A stretch of 64,000 nucleotides of DNA. Origin: Catonia carolina (taxonomy: Eukaryota > Arthropoda > Insecta > Hemiptera > Achilidae). Location of the stretch: assembly GCA_035578175.1 (NCBI GenBank), contig JAQMRL010000014.1:15882274-15946273 (forward strand). Direction: 5' to 3'. Every line of letters begins with the position of its first letter. The first letter of the stretch is position 1. A program made the position numbers and the translations under genes. Below the pieces are notes generated by a model. It was not told the DNA's origin and did no database searches. It worked only from the letters and a program-made list of their open reading frames with translations. Shown here one piece after another: positions 23,210 to 33,906 of the stretch.

Positions 23210-23210
<1 letters not shown>

Positions 23211-23566
23211 TCAAATTACGCACCTTAAAATATAAGTTTTTTTGATATACAATACTACAGGAATTGCTATTTTTAAAAATCAAATCTATATCAAGAAATT
23301 TGTGATTTTACCAGTACAATTTTTCAAAATGCCCTAAAATTTTGTTTCTAAATCCAATCAACTAAGGAAACACTGAAAATAAGTTCAACTGAATTTTGTC
23401 TTTTTGTATATTACAGCATCTTGCATAACCCGCTAGACCAAATTAAATGAATTTCAGTATTTTTAGGTTCTTGAAATTACAGGGATGAACATCGGCTATA
23501 TATTTTTTTAATACCACAATGAGGAACAGAAGTTCAGAGGGAGGGGTAAACAAAAAAATATGAATA
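23210..23566. other. No feature recognised
   Basis: AT-rich, non-coding as far as I can see. Confidence 0.4.
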
Positions 23567-24109
23567 CAATAGAATCTTGGTAGTCCGGCCGTGCAGTAGT
23601 CCAGCACCTCCAGTAATCCGGCCCTTAAAATATTAGGCCTAAAACCTCACCCAGGACAGATTTTGGTAAAAGATCTAAATTGAATTAGGGAAATCAACTC
23701 AACCTGATTACGGCGGATTTAATATAACGTGTATGTTTAGGACTCGATTAAAGAAATAAATAAGCAGACCTTAATTATTGTTAAATGGAATAATTTTTGG
23801 CCTTTCATCCAAAACCCAGAACTGGATCATACTCTATACTTCACGCTGAATTGACAACGAATCATAATTCTCAGAACACGAGCACCCCACACCGCACTAG
23901 GCGATGTCAATAGCCGATAATTATGTTTAGTACAATGACTACAGAAGTACTCAGCAAACCTTTTTTAATTAGTTAATTTAATTTAAAATCACATAGAAAT
24001 CAATTCATATCCGTTTTTTGTTTAAATTTATAATTTATAGTTCCAAAATTCCAACACATCCAGTAATCCGGCACCCTCTCGGTCCCGAACAGGCCGGACT
24101 ATTGTACTG
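23567..24109. mobile_element. pogo/Tigger-like non-autonomous element
   Basis: Left end CAATAGAATCTTGGTAGTCC and right end (inverse) CAGTACAATAGTCCGGCC share the TAGTCCGGCC core and are bounded by TA. CCAGTAATCCGGC occurs inside both ends. The 540-base interior has no transposase. Confidence 0.6.
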
Positions 24110-24418
24110 TACTTCTGTTACAAGTCAATGTATCAAAAAATATAATATAACAAAAATTATGAAACGTTTAAAAACAAGTAAGTTTTGTTAAGTAACATTT
24201 TTCATTTTAATGCAAAGTAACGGAAATATTTCCAATATTATACTGTGAAAAAGTTACCCGAATTCTGTGACAATACAGATTAACAGTTACATAAAATAAT
24301 GTTTTGTATTAACACTCGCTTGAAAAAACCGGTCTCAAATCCAGTGACTCTGCCTTTTTAAGAAAAGATGACAATTTTTAAAAAATTGTCATCTATCATT
24401 TTCTTTTCCGTCTGCGAC
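24110..24418. other. No feature recognised
   Basis: AT-rich; a short inverted pair GACAATTTTTAAAAAATTGTC at about 24370-24390 is the only structure. Confidence 0.4.
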
Positions 24419-24735
24419 ATCTGACGGGATGGAGGTGTGGACACTCAAAAAGATTCATTTAGAGAAAATACAGGCCACTTTTGAGATGTGGTAAATTCCA
24501 TGGAAAGATATAATAACTAGAGATTTGCTTAATAAAATTAAAATGTGATTAGAGGTCCTAAATATCACATTTTACAATTAATCATGCAGGGGAGGATAAA
24601 GAGCTAGCGGAATGTTAGCAGACGTAGGGCATCCTGGCTGAAGAACCTGAAAGACTGGTTTGGCTGCAATAATACGGATTTGTTCCGTGCAGCAGCGAAT
24701 AAGGTTCGCATAATGATGATGAATTCTGATCTCAG
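24419..24735 (+). pseudogene. LINE-D 3' fragment
   Basis: Closely related to 59020-59395. It shares GAGGTGTGGACACTCAAAAA, GGGCATCCTGGCTGAAGAAC and CATAATGATGATGA. The conceptual product has LKNLKDWFGCNNTDLFRAA-like wording, typical of the end of LINE open frames. Frameshifts prevent expression. Confidence 0.7.
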
Positions 24736-25489
24736 ATAAGAGAGGGACTTTAAGAAGAGTGTTGTGGATACCTGCATAGAATAAATGAAGACAGGAGGTC
24801 CAGGATAATATGAAATAGGACCCCCAAGGGAAGGAAGGAAAATAGGGTGTCCAGCAATGCAATGGATGAATGGAATCAATAGAGGTGATGACCACTAGAT
24901 TCAATGGATAGAACAAATTGAAGAGCTTAGTGGATGAAGGTGCTATGTAACAAAAATATAGTTCAGTAGAAATTGGTACGAAAGTGCTAAGACCTATTCC
25001 TTCATGAAAATTTTTTCTTAAAAGTTCTTAAAACTTTACTTTTCTTTGTCACTTTTTTATTAGATTTATCGAGCATTGCTTCCATTGTCATATAACACCT
25101 TAAGATACTTATTCTTACGCGTATAACACTTTCTTTCATCAACTAAAAGTCTTTATTATAGACTGTATTATCTGCAAATGGATTAACGGTAATTTAATAA
25201 TACAAAAAGGATCTTTATAAGAGACATTCTTAAAGAAATACACAGTGAATATTAATGATGATGATAGGTGTTCATTACTAGATTTTACAGTTATTACTCT
25301 AAAGATGTCTACAGATGTTTTAAAATAGGATGAGAGTAAACTTACACAATGATTTAGCACAGGGAAATTTTTAATGTAATATTTCCCTACAGGGAAATTA
25401 TTTCTTATAATGAAACAGCTGATTTATTTTAAACATTTACTTTTATTGTCAAACATTTTGTTCTAATTTTATTCCTTTTCATATTTGGA
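24736..25489. other. Probable sponge intron, no feature recognised
   Basis: AT-rich; no splice-bounded exon with DOCK similarity found. Confidence 0.4.
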
Positions 25490-25700
25490 ATGGAAAATGG
25501 TGTTACGGGGAATGATTTACCTTTTTTATAAATTCTCCACATATAACTAATACTAACACCAGTACCTTTCCCAGTTTTTTCAACCAGCTCTTGAACGGTA
25601 AGAGCATTTCCTTCGCTTTCTATAAAATAATTAAAAACGTTAAAATTAACCTGTACGCAGTCCGTTCATGCCCTAGTATTTCCGTAAACTGTAGATGTAC
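25490..25700 (-). pseudogene. Transposase helix-turn-helix relic
   Basis: On the minus strand the frame reads EGNALTVQELVEKTGKGTGV then SISYMWRIYKKGKSFPVT. The T-x-x-x-V-S-x-x-x-I pattern is a homeodomain-like DNA-binding helix of DDE transposases. The copy at 27211-27440 is similar in plan. Confidence 0.45.
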
Positions 25701-25905
25701 AACGTTCTATGTCATCTACGTGACTAAGCAATCACTTACCACCTTCAGCAATCACAAAAAATACATTTTTTTTTAAATGTTACAATAGCACCTTCATCCA
25801 CTCAGCTCTTCAATTGTAAAAATAGCTGAAAATGTCACAAAATAAATTCAGAAACACCATTCATCCACAATAAATGAAAAAAAAACAATATAAATTAGTA
25901 CTTAC

Positions 25906-26054
25906 CTATTTCCCCAATCGATTTTGCCTGTTATCTTCAATTTAAGTTCCCGTATTTGATCCTGTGTTAAAGTGCCCAAGAGTAATTGTCGTCTCCAGTC
26001 AACTAATTCGCACATAACCTTCCTCACCGTATTGAATTTATATTCTTCTCGTTC
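25906..26054 (-). CDS. spg: sponge/DOCK3-4, exon 6 (last one found)
   Basis: Bounded on the minus strand by acceptor TTTTAATTATCAG and donor AAATAG|GTAAGT (149 bases, starts in phase 0, ends in phase 2). It reads EREEYKFNTVRKVMCELVDW then RRQLLLGTLTQDQIRELKLK and ITGKIDWGN. The L-T-Q-D-Q...K-x-x-I-T...D-W-G-N pattern is that of DOCK3/DOCK4, where it follows the SH3 domain in the helical region that contacts ELMO. The next exon, expected to begin the L-G-L-D-L-V-P-R segment, was not found downstream in the window. Confidence 0.95.
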
Positions 26055-26074
26055 CTGATAATTAAAAAAATTAA

Positions 26075-26155
26075 AAAACTGGTGTGAAACACTCACACGA
26101 CTTTCTCTTGCCAATGCAAATAATGAACAATATAACCTAACGTTAATAATAAAAT
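26075..26155 (-). repeat. Family A, right-end fragment beside exon 6
   Basis: AACTGGTGTGAAACACTCAC to AACCTAACGTTAATAATAA. It begins about 20 bases before the sponge exon 6 acceptor (minus-strand sense), so the pyrimidine tract lies at its edge. Confidence 0.8.
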
Positions 26156-26276
26156 TTTAATTATAATTAAATACTGTACAGTAGTCACTTGAGTCACGAG
26201 TTTGCCCTTGTTTGAAACGAGGGGTAAAGGGGGAAAATCATCAGTGCGCATGCCCAACTGCTTTGATTTCAGTATG

Positions 26277-27120
26277 CAGTGGTGGATTACCCAATAGGCA
26301 CTACTAGGCACGTGCCTAGGGGCCCCCAATGGCCAGGGGCCCCCAACAAAATAAAAAATTTGGAAAAAAAATTGAAAACTTAAAAAAAAAAATTTGATTT
26401 TCGAATCAAAGGTTTTCTTGTAATCATTGATAAAATCAGTGCTGAAATCAGAAAAAGGGGCGAGGTTTATTTAGAAATTTTTGAGAAATTTGCGTTCTTG
26501 AATGATTTTTCATTGAATGACGACCAATATGAAGTAGCAATAAACAACTTGGTGGACGTTTATTCCAATGATTTGGAATACTTTTTTTTGGAGTTGAAAC
26601 AATTTAAGTTTTATGTTTCATCGAGGTACGGAGATGAGCCCAAAACGCATAATCGATTATACGAAATTATAATGACAGATCAACTAGGAGACGTATTTTC
26701 CAACGTCGAAATAGCTCTTCGAATTTTTTTAACGATGATGATAACAAATTGTTCTGCAGAACGTTCTTTTTCGGATTTAAAACGAATCAAGACGGGTCTA
26801 AGAGCAACTATGCTGCAAGAACGTTTAGATATGTTAAGTCTTCTTTGCATCGAATCTGATATTTTACGAAAAATTGATTTTGATGACATCATCGATGAGT
26901 TCAGTGAATTGAAATGTAGGAGAAAATTTTTCTAAATCGTCTTTATTGTAGTTATTATTATTATTATAATTATCAGATATCAGAACAAATGTTATTTTGA
27001 TAGAAAATAAACTTGATGAAATATTAACTATCATGTTTTTATTACGTCAAAGCAAAGTGGGGGGGGGGGGCCACTCATTTGCCATTGCCTAGGGCCCCAA
27101 CAAGTATTAATCCGCCACTG
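26277..27120 (+). mobile_element. hAT element, internally deleted, with 8-bp target duplication
   Basis: Ends CAGTGGTGGATTACCC and the inverse GGATTAATC...CCGCCACTG pair imperfectly (CAGTGGYGGATTA). TCAGTATG flanks it exactly at 26269-26276 and 27121-27128, the 8-base duplication expected of hAT. It is 844 bases and keeps only the transposase C-terminus. Confidence 0.95.
26498..26935 (+). pseudogene. hAT transposase C-terminus (dimerisation region)
   Basis: An open frame of 145 codons. It ends in the hAT dimerisation motif: SAERSFSDLKRIKTGLRATM followed by QERLDMLSLLCIESDILRKI. The S-A-E-R-S-F-S-x-L-K and L-R-x-x-M pattern is characteristic of the hAT/zinc-finger MYM type. The catalytic portion is missing, so it is not a functional transposase. 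The frame itself is intact. Confidence 0.88.
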
Positions 27121-27210
27121 TCAGTATGACAAACTTAACAACTTATACCATACCCAGAGTATATATAGTATATAGCGGAACCTATTGTAGGTTAATTGTT
27201 AGTTACAGAT

Positions 27211-27440
27211 ATGTCGGTTTCTCGAAAACATGGTCGAACTATTCACAGTGTTGAACAAAATCTAATATGCAATGTAATAATATGCTATGAAGTTGAAGCT
27301 GAACAAAAATGCCAATCCGTGCCACTTAACAAAAGCTGAGAGCGAGCAGCTAACTACTGTGATGTTTCTCTTTTCACAATTCGAAAAATAAAGAAGGAAA
27401 TTAAGGACGTGAAGAAACTATTCTTCAATTTTTGTTGACA
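27211..27440 (+). pseudogene. Transposase N-terminal relic
   Basis: MSVSRKHGRTIHSVEQNLIC starts it. After an in-frame stop it continues ERAANYCDVSLFTIRKIKKE, a helix-turn-helix of DDE transposases. A TATA-like box lies about 40 bases upstream. It lies in sponge intron 5. Confidence 0.55.
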
Positions 27441-27560
27441 GCTTGTAAAAAAAATAAAACGGTTTGGTAGAAACTAGAGAGACTGATAATGAAAACGCCC
27501 GTGAGAGCAATAGTAGGCCTAAAGAAGGTGATTCATTCGTAATTACAGTAAATCAAACAG

Positions 27561-27968
27561 TTCTAGTCATTTAATTAAGCTAATTATAGGCAATATTACA
27601 GGTCATATTTATTTCTTATAAGGTTTATGAAAAAAACATTTTCTCGGAATAAACCACAGCTTACAAAATGTTTGTAGAAACTAAACGGTAGTGAAATGTA
27701 TGAGTAGTGTCTTACTGTTGAGGTTGGCAGCACTGCAAATATATCATTTCCTTTCATCACAGCCCACACATACGCAAAAGCCAAACTCATGACTTAAGTA
27801 TCTATAATTTCAATGCTTTGATAATCACCAACACAATTTTGTTATAATTTTTTTACAACTTTTAGAATAAGATGAAATACAGTATGTGCACTAAATGTCA
27901 CGTTATTCAATAAAACTCAAACTCACTGTGTTATGGCAATGTGTTTTGTGAAGTGTTTAGTAGTATTA
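27561..27968. other. No feature recognised
   Basis: AT-rich intron DNA. The minus-strand open frame at 27596-27790 has no recognisable family. Confidence 0.4.
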
Positions 27969-28779
27969 TGAGGTGTGGTTATTAAATAACGAGACTGACT
28001 TGTAAAAAATTTAATTTTTATTTTATACATAATCACTTAATGTCACCTTCAATATACACTCCTTCTCTATCCCTACAACGCTCCACGCAAATTTTCCATT
28101 GTTGGAAACAGTGCTGGAAGTCATCTTCTGTCAGCTTCTTCAGGACTTGTGTCGCTTTCTCTTTTACAGCTTCCACAGACTCAAATCTTGTCCATTTTAA
28201 TGCAGATTTCACCTAAGGGAACAGGTAGAAGTCACATGGTGCAAGATCTGGTGAATATGGTGGATGTTTCCTTACTCTTTGACGCAGTTTAGAAAGTACC
28301 TCAAGGTAGTAATATTGATTAATTGTTTGACCTTAAGGAAACCCAGTGAAGGTACACAATCACATGGATATAAAAAAACCAATCATCATTGCTTTAAATT
28401 TTAACTTGCTCATTCGAGCTTTTTTTGGCTCTCAGTGAAGTTCGACTCTTCCAGTGTATGGATTAGCGCTTCTTTTCCGGATCATAAGTAAAAAACCACA
28501 TTTCATCACATGTTATTATCTTCTACTTTTTCCCTAAGATTAAATCTGCATTAAAAGGGACAAGATTTGAGTCTGTGGAAGCTGTAAAAGAGAAAGCGAC
28601 ACAAGTCCTGAAGAAGCTGACAAAAGATGACTTCCAGCACTGTTTCCAACCATGGAAAATTTGCATGGAGCGTATAAGGGATAGAGAAGGAGTGTATATT
28701 GAAGGTGACAATAAGTGATTATGTATAAAATTAAAATAAATTTTTTTACGTCAGTCCGTTATTTAATAGCCAAACCTCG
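27969..28779. mobile_element. Foldback derivative of a mariner element
   Basis: Terminal repeats (TGAGGTGTGG..., TA on both sides) match 7462. The arms 27969-28209 and 28542-28779 are inverted copies. Both encode the transposase C-terminus (SVEAVKEKATQVLKKLTKDD, CMERIRDREGVYIEGD). The centre carries the rest of the left arm's gene on the minus strand: HPPYSPDLAPCDFYLFP holds the third catalytic Asp and ITCDEMWFF the first. This is the same plan as 19976-20558 but from a different mariner family. Confidence 0.92.
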
Positions 28780-29448
28780 TATGTGTTTTTTCATTTTGTA
28801 TTTTTATTTGCAAGTCATTTTTTATTTAATAATATAGTAGACGTTTTTTTAACATCGTTGACCATGTTTCCATTCTTTTCACCAGTTTACGATACGTTTC
28901 ACTCGCAATTTTTGACAGAGTCTGTGTTATCCAAGTTTTCGATTATTTGAGTTATCCTTGGCACATATTACCTTGGGCGATCAGGGCTCTACTGTAATTG
29001 TAAAATACATTAATTTTGGATTGCTGTGTATGTTAAATTCTATTTAACTCTTTTCGTACCAGTGTCTGAGGAACTGTACATCAAATAAAATGCAAGTCAG
29101 CTGTTTAAGAGCTGGTTTTCAGAAATGAAGGTTCCATGGTTCAAATGTTAGTAAAGGTGCTTTTAGATGGATCTGAATAATAGAGAGTGGTTCCGTGAAT
29201 ACTTAATCAACGATCTTTTCTGATCAACAAGCCAATTTTTTTAATGTTTTCATCACCATTGTCGACCTTGAAGATCGTCCTGAACATGGCTAATCTTCAA
29301 TCTCTTCTCGCCCCTCCTATTAAAATTTACATTTATCAAATTTATTTTGACATGTCCTTTACTCCCTCCTTTTGGAATCTCCTGGACAGTTATAAAAAAA
29401 CAACAATTCTATAATAAAAAAAGTTATAAAACATTTCATGTTACTTAC
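28780..29448. other. Intron 5 DNA with a SINE-4 fragment
   Basis: 29097-29215 is a diverged SINE-4 head (CAGCTGTTTAAGAGCTG, GGTTCCATGGTTCAAATG). GTTATCCAAGTTTTCGATTA near 28927 recalls pogo-type ends. The rest is AT-rich. Confidence 0.5.
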
Positions 29449-29545
29449 AACATATAATGTCCTCCATATTATGCACCATTCTCTTAAAACTAACGTGACT
29501 TCATGTACAACAGAATCTTCCAGTGGTGTTACACTTTCGTACATT
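29449..29545 (-). CDS. spg: sponge/DOCK3-4, exon 5
   Basis: Acceptor TTTTTTTACAG and donor TATGTT|GTAAGT bound 97 bases. Starting in phase 2 it reads MYESVTPLEDSVVHEVTLVL then REWCIIWRTLYV. This is the DOCK pattern T/P-x-E-D-S-V-x-x-E-V-T-x-x-L-R-E-W-x-x-x-W-x-x-L-Y-V after the SH3 domain. It ends in phase 0 and joins exon 6 directly. Confidence 0.96.
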
Positions 29546-29650
29546 CTGTAAAAAAATTCATAAACTTTAATTAAAATTCTTAATAATACTTTGTACTGCA
29601 TTATGTCGCGACTAATATTCAAAAAGAAGTTCTTTTTGCTACGAGGTACA

Positions 29651-30972
29651 TACAGTAGCGTGCAAATTAATCCGAACACAGATGTTATGTAATGAAAAGT
29701 TACTTTATTTTTGAAAAAAATATATACATTTTATTTGTTAAATAACTAATATGGCCACCTTTATTGTTTATCAGTTCATGTATGCGATTAGTGTACTGCA
29801 CAATTTTTTAATTTCTTCGTCACGAAACCATACCGATATTATTGCTGCAATGAGGTTATTTTTTGTAGTACAATCCATTTTTGAGAGTCGTTTTTTCACT
29901 ATTGCCCAAAGATTTTCAATCGGGCTTATCTCTGGGGAATTACCTGGCCATGTCAACACTTTAACGTTTTCTTGTTCGAAAAATGCTTTCACTTTTTTGG
30001 CAGTATGGCATAGCACTAAATCTTGTTGAAACACTCCATTGCCATGTGGAAATTTTGTTTGCAGTTGTGGCACAACCTTTGGCTTAAGAATTTGGATATA
30101 TTCATTGCTTTTTAACATATCATTTACTGGGACTAATGAACAAGGACCTTCAAATGTGAAACAACCCCAAAACATTTTTTTCTGGGGATGTTTAACCGAT
30201 TGCTGAATATGAGCCAGTTATGTTCTTTCGTCTGCTGATTTCCGAATGTAAGAAACCTTTTGCCCCTGAACGTAAAAATGGGATTCATCGGAAAACACTA
30301 CATTTTTTCAGTCTGCAACAGTCCACTTAGCATGTGCTTTGGCTCACAATACCGTTTTTTGCATATTGCTTGGATCAAAAGTTGTTTTTTAGCTGGTCGA
30401 CGAGCTTTCCGTCCAGCATCAAAAAGTCGGCGTCCAACAGTTGTCACATGCAAATTCGTTCCACTGGCTGCAAGCTGTCGATTTAAGTCCACAGCACTTA
30501 ATTTTGGATTCACTTTACTTGTTCTCACTAATCTCTGATCCTGAGTTGCAGTGGTTTCTCTTTTACGGCCACATTTTCCTTTCCTTCAAGGTGAAAAGGA
30601 ACGAGTTTCTCGAAATTGTTTTAATATATCATTCACTGTACCTAGTCCAACGCCACACTCTGAAGCTATTTGTCGTAGTGTCATACCGGTATACTCGGAG
30701 AGAGAAACAATTTTTGAATGTTTTCTTGGAGTTACATCTATTTTTACAATATATTATGTAACCAGACACAAAAATAATATATTAATTTGTCATAAAAAAA
30801 ATTAAATATACTTGTATAAACCACTACTTATGTCACGAAATTGCTATAGAAACAAAGAGCAACAACTTCACACTGTACAGACAGCTTACAGAATGTGTGT
30901 GGTTAGCAGTGTAGCCACAACATAGAAAAAAAACAAAAAATTCCCTGTGTTCGGATTAATTTGCATCCTGTA
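29651..30972 (-). mobile_element. Tc1 element, structurally complete, mutated
   Basis: TACAGTAGCGTGCAAATTAA at the left and the inverse TTAATTTGCATCCTGTA at the right, with TA at the edges. It is 1322 bases long, close to standard Tc1 length, and lies in sponge intron 4. Confidence 0.93.
29771..30740 (-). pseudogene. Tc1 transposase (DD34E) with an in-frame stop
   Basis: The helix-turn-helix region (VNPKLSAVDLNRQLAASGTN) is followed by VVFSDESHFYVQGQ with the first Asp. A TAA at 30218-30220 then interrupts the frame. Next come MFWGCFTFEGPCSLVPVND, QQDLVLCHTAKKVKAFFE with the second Asp, and SPEISPIENLWAIVKK with the Glu 34 residues later. All three catalytic acids are present, so the stop and possible frameshifts upstream of 30530 are the main damage. 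The exact start codon is unclear. Confidence 0.88.
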
Positions 30973-31233
30973 AATAAAGTAATGAACACAACAGTAATGG
31001 AGACGATGTTTCCACTCTTCATAGCAGTGTCGGAAGTTGGATACTGAAATGGCTTTACCAACATAAGTTCACTTAGTGTGGAGTCTGACTGCTGCTCCAA
31101 ATATACCATGATGTTGCCCAATGATGACTTGCCGAGCAAATACAGTAAGTAATACACTTGCGATCTTTAACTCAAGGCTTTAATAATACATTCATTCAAA
31201 AATAAATCTTTATAATGCATCCTGCAGTTTGAA

Positions 31234-31670
31234 ATTAATTCAATATTATATAATGAATTTATATAATAAATTTCACTAACCTTTCTTTTTAACTGCATCA
31301 ACTTTTATTTTCACTTACACAAGTTTCGGTGGATCCACCATCATCCGAGTAAATAACATATAGTTGAAACTAAAAACTTTATTTATTAAAAATCTACAGT
31401 AGATGATACATCTTCAGTCATTTGTATAATATTTTTTTACTGAGTTTAATTTGAATTTGTATAAAACTGAGTTTTATACAAATGACTGAAGTTGTATCAT
31501 CTTCTGTAGATTTTTAATAAATAAAGTTTTTAGTTTCAATTATATGTTATTTACTCTGATGATGGTGGATCCACCGAAACACATGTAAGTTAAAATAAAA
31601 GTTGATGCAGTTTAAAAAAAAAGGTTAGTGAAATTTATTATATAAATTCATTATATAAAATAGAATTAAT
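31234..31670. mobile_element. Foldback family 2, complete copy
   Basis: Arms 31234-31426 and 31477-31670 are inverted copies of about 195 bases. Each holds GGTGGATCCACC and the shared TTTTTAATAAATAAAGTTTT-type segment. The 50-base loop contains a further palindrome ATTTGTATAAAACTGAGTTT (continuing TATACAAAT). No coding content. Confidence 0.9.
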
Positions 31671-31784
31671 AATACGAACATATTGTAACTATGCACTTTG
31701 AATATCTGAATTTTGATAAAAGTGTTAAGTGTACACACTTATCAAAATTGATCACTTATCAAAAATAATGAGAAAGGAGTAGTA

Positions 31785-32458
31785 CTTCATGAAAATTATT
31801 AAGAACAAAATGAAAGTATTGGGCAGCAGCAAGAGTGGTTTAGAAGAGATGGTAAATTTAAAAGTAGGCAACGAAAACATACAGAAAGTTGGGGAATTCT
31901 GCTATCTAGGAAGTAAAATAACGAAGGATGGTTGAAGTACAAGTAATATCAAAAGTAGAATTTTTCAAGCTAGAAAAACCTTTGAAATGAAAAACAGCTT
32001 ACTTACTACAAACATTGATTTAAACACTAGGAAAAATTTCTTAAAACACTATGTATGGAGTGTAGCATTATGCAGGAGTGAAACGTGGGTGATAGGGGCC
32101 GTAGAAAGGAAGAAGAAATAGAAGCTTTTGAAATAAGGAAAATATTAAAGATTAGGTAGCTGGACATGATAAGTAATTTAGAGGTTCTTAGGCGAGTGGA
32201 CGAAAGAGGAAGTATATGGAAGCATCTTACGAGAAGTAGGGAAAGGCTAGTGAAGCATACCTTAAGACATCCACGTATTGGTCTATCAATAATGGAGGGT
32301 AATATTGAGGGAGTGAATTGTAAGGGGAGGCAAAGGTTAGAATATATCCAGCAAATTACAAAAGATATAGGGTGTTACAGGTATGTAGATATAAAACTAC
32401 TGCAAGGTAGAACAGCTTGGAGAACTGCATCAAACCAGTCGAGAGACTGATGACAAAA
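31785..32458 (+). pseudogene. LINE-A reverse transcriptase 3' portion
   Basis: Conceptual product fragments include FCYLGSKITKDG, SRIFQARKTFEMKNSLLTTN and, from 32166, MISNLEVLRRVDERGSIWKH through EYIQQITKDIGCYRYVDIKL. This is the usual order after the catalytic core of a LINE reverse transcriptase. Several stops and a frameshift. The 3' end GACTGATGACAAAAAAAA matches 1-196. Confidence 0.8.
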
Positions 32459-32504
32459 AAAAAGTACACACCTAACACTTTAACTTTTACTTGTTTTTTA
32501 AGTG

Positions 32505-32660
32505 TACTTCACATGGTGAAGTGGTTAGCACAACTGGCATCTATGCTGGCGTCCCAGGTTCAATTCCCAATTATGTCTGGCACTTTTTTCATTTGTATAT
32601 CCCTTCATATACCCACAAGCCAAGGTGTATGAAAGCATCAACACCCAATTTAAAAAAATA
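32505..32660 (+). mobile_element. SINE-3 copy
   Basis: Head TGGTGAAGTGGTTAGCACAA with B box AGGTTCAATTCCC. The tail CCCACAAGCCAAGGTGTATG resembles the one at 6174-6336. A-rich end. Confidence 0.75.
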
Positions 32661-32744
32661 ATACTGTTTGGGTTAAACAATATAAAATTTACTGTATCTA
32701 AATTGCAGAGTTGTTCAAATACTGCATGATCAAGATTTTATGGA

Positions 32745-33592
32745 TAAAAATTCTGGTGAGGAACACTCACATGACTTTCTCTTTCCAATGTTAACAATTA
32801 CCAATACAGTATAACCTAAAATTAGTAAACAACGGAAAATGAAAAATAGCCGCCTCCATAACATAGCCTATTAAGTGGAGGTCCTGGGTTCGATTCCCCG
32901 CAGCTAAGCTCTGGAAATAATTATGCGCCAAAACCCATCATTTCAATTTCTTAACCCATCTGAGTCACTAATGATCAAGCTGTTGATGCGACTTTAAATA
33001 AATAAAAAACTAACCTCAAAAAACATAACCTAATTATAATCATGAGTGAATGATGCAAAATGAAAACCAACCTCAATTTGGCTAAATAATATGAAAAATC
33101 ACTCTTTGACACTAAACTAGGCTCAGTAGAGAAAAATAATTTTATAAGTTTTTTAATTTCCTATAAATAATTTGGTTACGTAAACTTTTTGTCGTAAAAT
33201 GCGTACTAAGGCTGAAATCTTTAAAACACCAATTTTTTTCTGCGAGAGAACAGCCTCTCAAAGAATTTCAGCAGACATGGCACCTACCCTACCTTGTCGA
33301 GCACAAAAAATGTAGAAAATGTTCAATTTTGATGAAAATGTTCATGTCAGGTCCTCTAGTGGTACCTAACTTAAGTATAAAGTTTCAATTTTGTACAATA
33401 TTCTGTTCTTGAGATATTTTGTTCACGCGAGTGCGCGCACACTCACACAAACACAGAAATCGCTAAGAACATGTTTTTTGGGTTCGAGAGGGTCTGAAAA
33501 TTTGCATATCCGGTGAAAACTAGATTTCAAAAAAATCAACATGAAAACAATACTTTCCTTCCTATATATTCATATAGGGCAAGAGAAAGTAA
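32745..33592 (-). repeat. Family A copy containing a SINE
   Basis: From AATTCTGGTGAGGAACACTC to GGCAAGAGAAAGTAAAAA. A SINE-2 sits at 32850-33010 between TAACCTAAAATTAGT and the continuing AAACTAACCTCAAAAAACAT. The microsatellite is short and mixed (GCGAGTGCGCGCACACTC). Confidence 0.8.
32850..33010 (+). mobile_element. SINE-2, tRNA-derived, tail b
   Basis: Head with CATAACATAGCCTATTAAGT and B box GGGTTCGATTCCCC. The tail CTGTTGATGCGACTTTAAAT is shared with SINE-1 tail b. Inserted in family A. Confidence 0.8.
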
Positions 33593-33850
33593 AAAATTAT
33601 ATTATCTGACATAAAAATTGGTTCGTATTATCCAAATATCAAGATAAACAAAGTAGATTGTACTTAGTTTTGCATTCATTTATTATAATGCAAAAATTTT
33701 TTGCATGTCATTCAACTTCTTTATACAACTCTTTGAAACATGACCAATCTCTTGCTTAAAGAACCAATCCAGTAAAATCTAGAACTCTAAATCACTGTAC
33801 CAAGATAATTTATTTACATATTTAATATTTTATACATAAAAATTACATAC

Positions 33851-33906
33851 CCTTCGTTTTCAACCCTACATGGCTTGATAAATATGTAACTAACAGGAAA
33901 TATGCC
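33851..33906 (-). CDS. spg: sponge/DOCK3-4, exon 4 (end of SH3)
   Basis: Acceptor TTTTTTTTCAG and donor CGAAGG|GTATGT bound 56 bases. Phase 0 start, reading GIFPVSYIFIKPCRVENEG, with the G-I-F-P-x-x-Y-I ending of SH3 domains. Ends in phase 2. Short exon, absent from simple open-frame lists. Confidence 0.95.

Larger units (their letters stand above)
26160..27560 (+). mobile_element. Decayed DNA transposon interrupted by hAT
   Basis: The hAT copy at 26277-27120 splits a sequence that, once joined, leads through a TATA-like GAGTATATATAGTATATAG (27159-27177) to an ATG at 27211 with a helix-turn-helix product. The outer ends are uncertain. ACTGTACAGTAGTCACTTGA near 26172 may be one end. Confidence 0.4.

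Noticed and set aside
29751..30029. Plus-strand frames across the Tc1 element
   Set aside because: They are the antisense of the minus-strand transposase.
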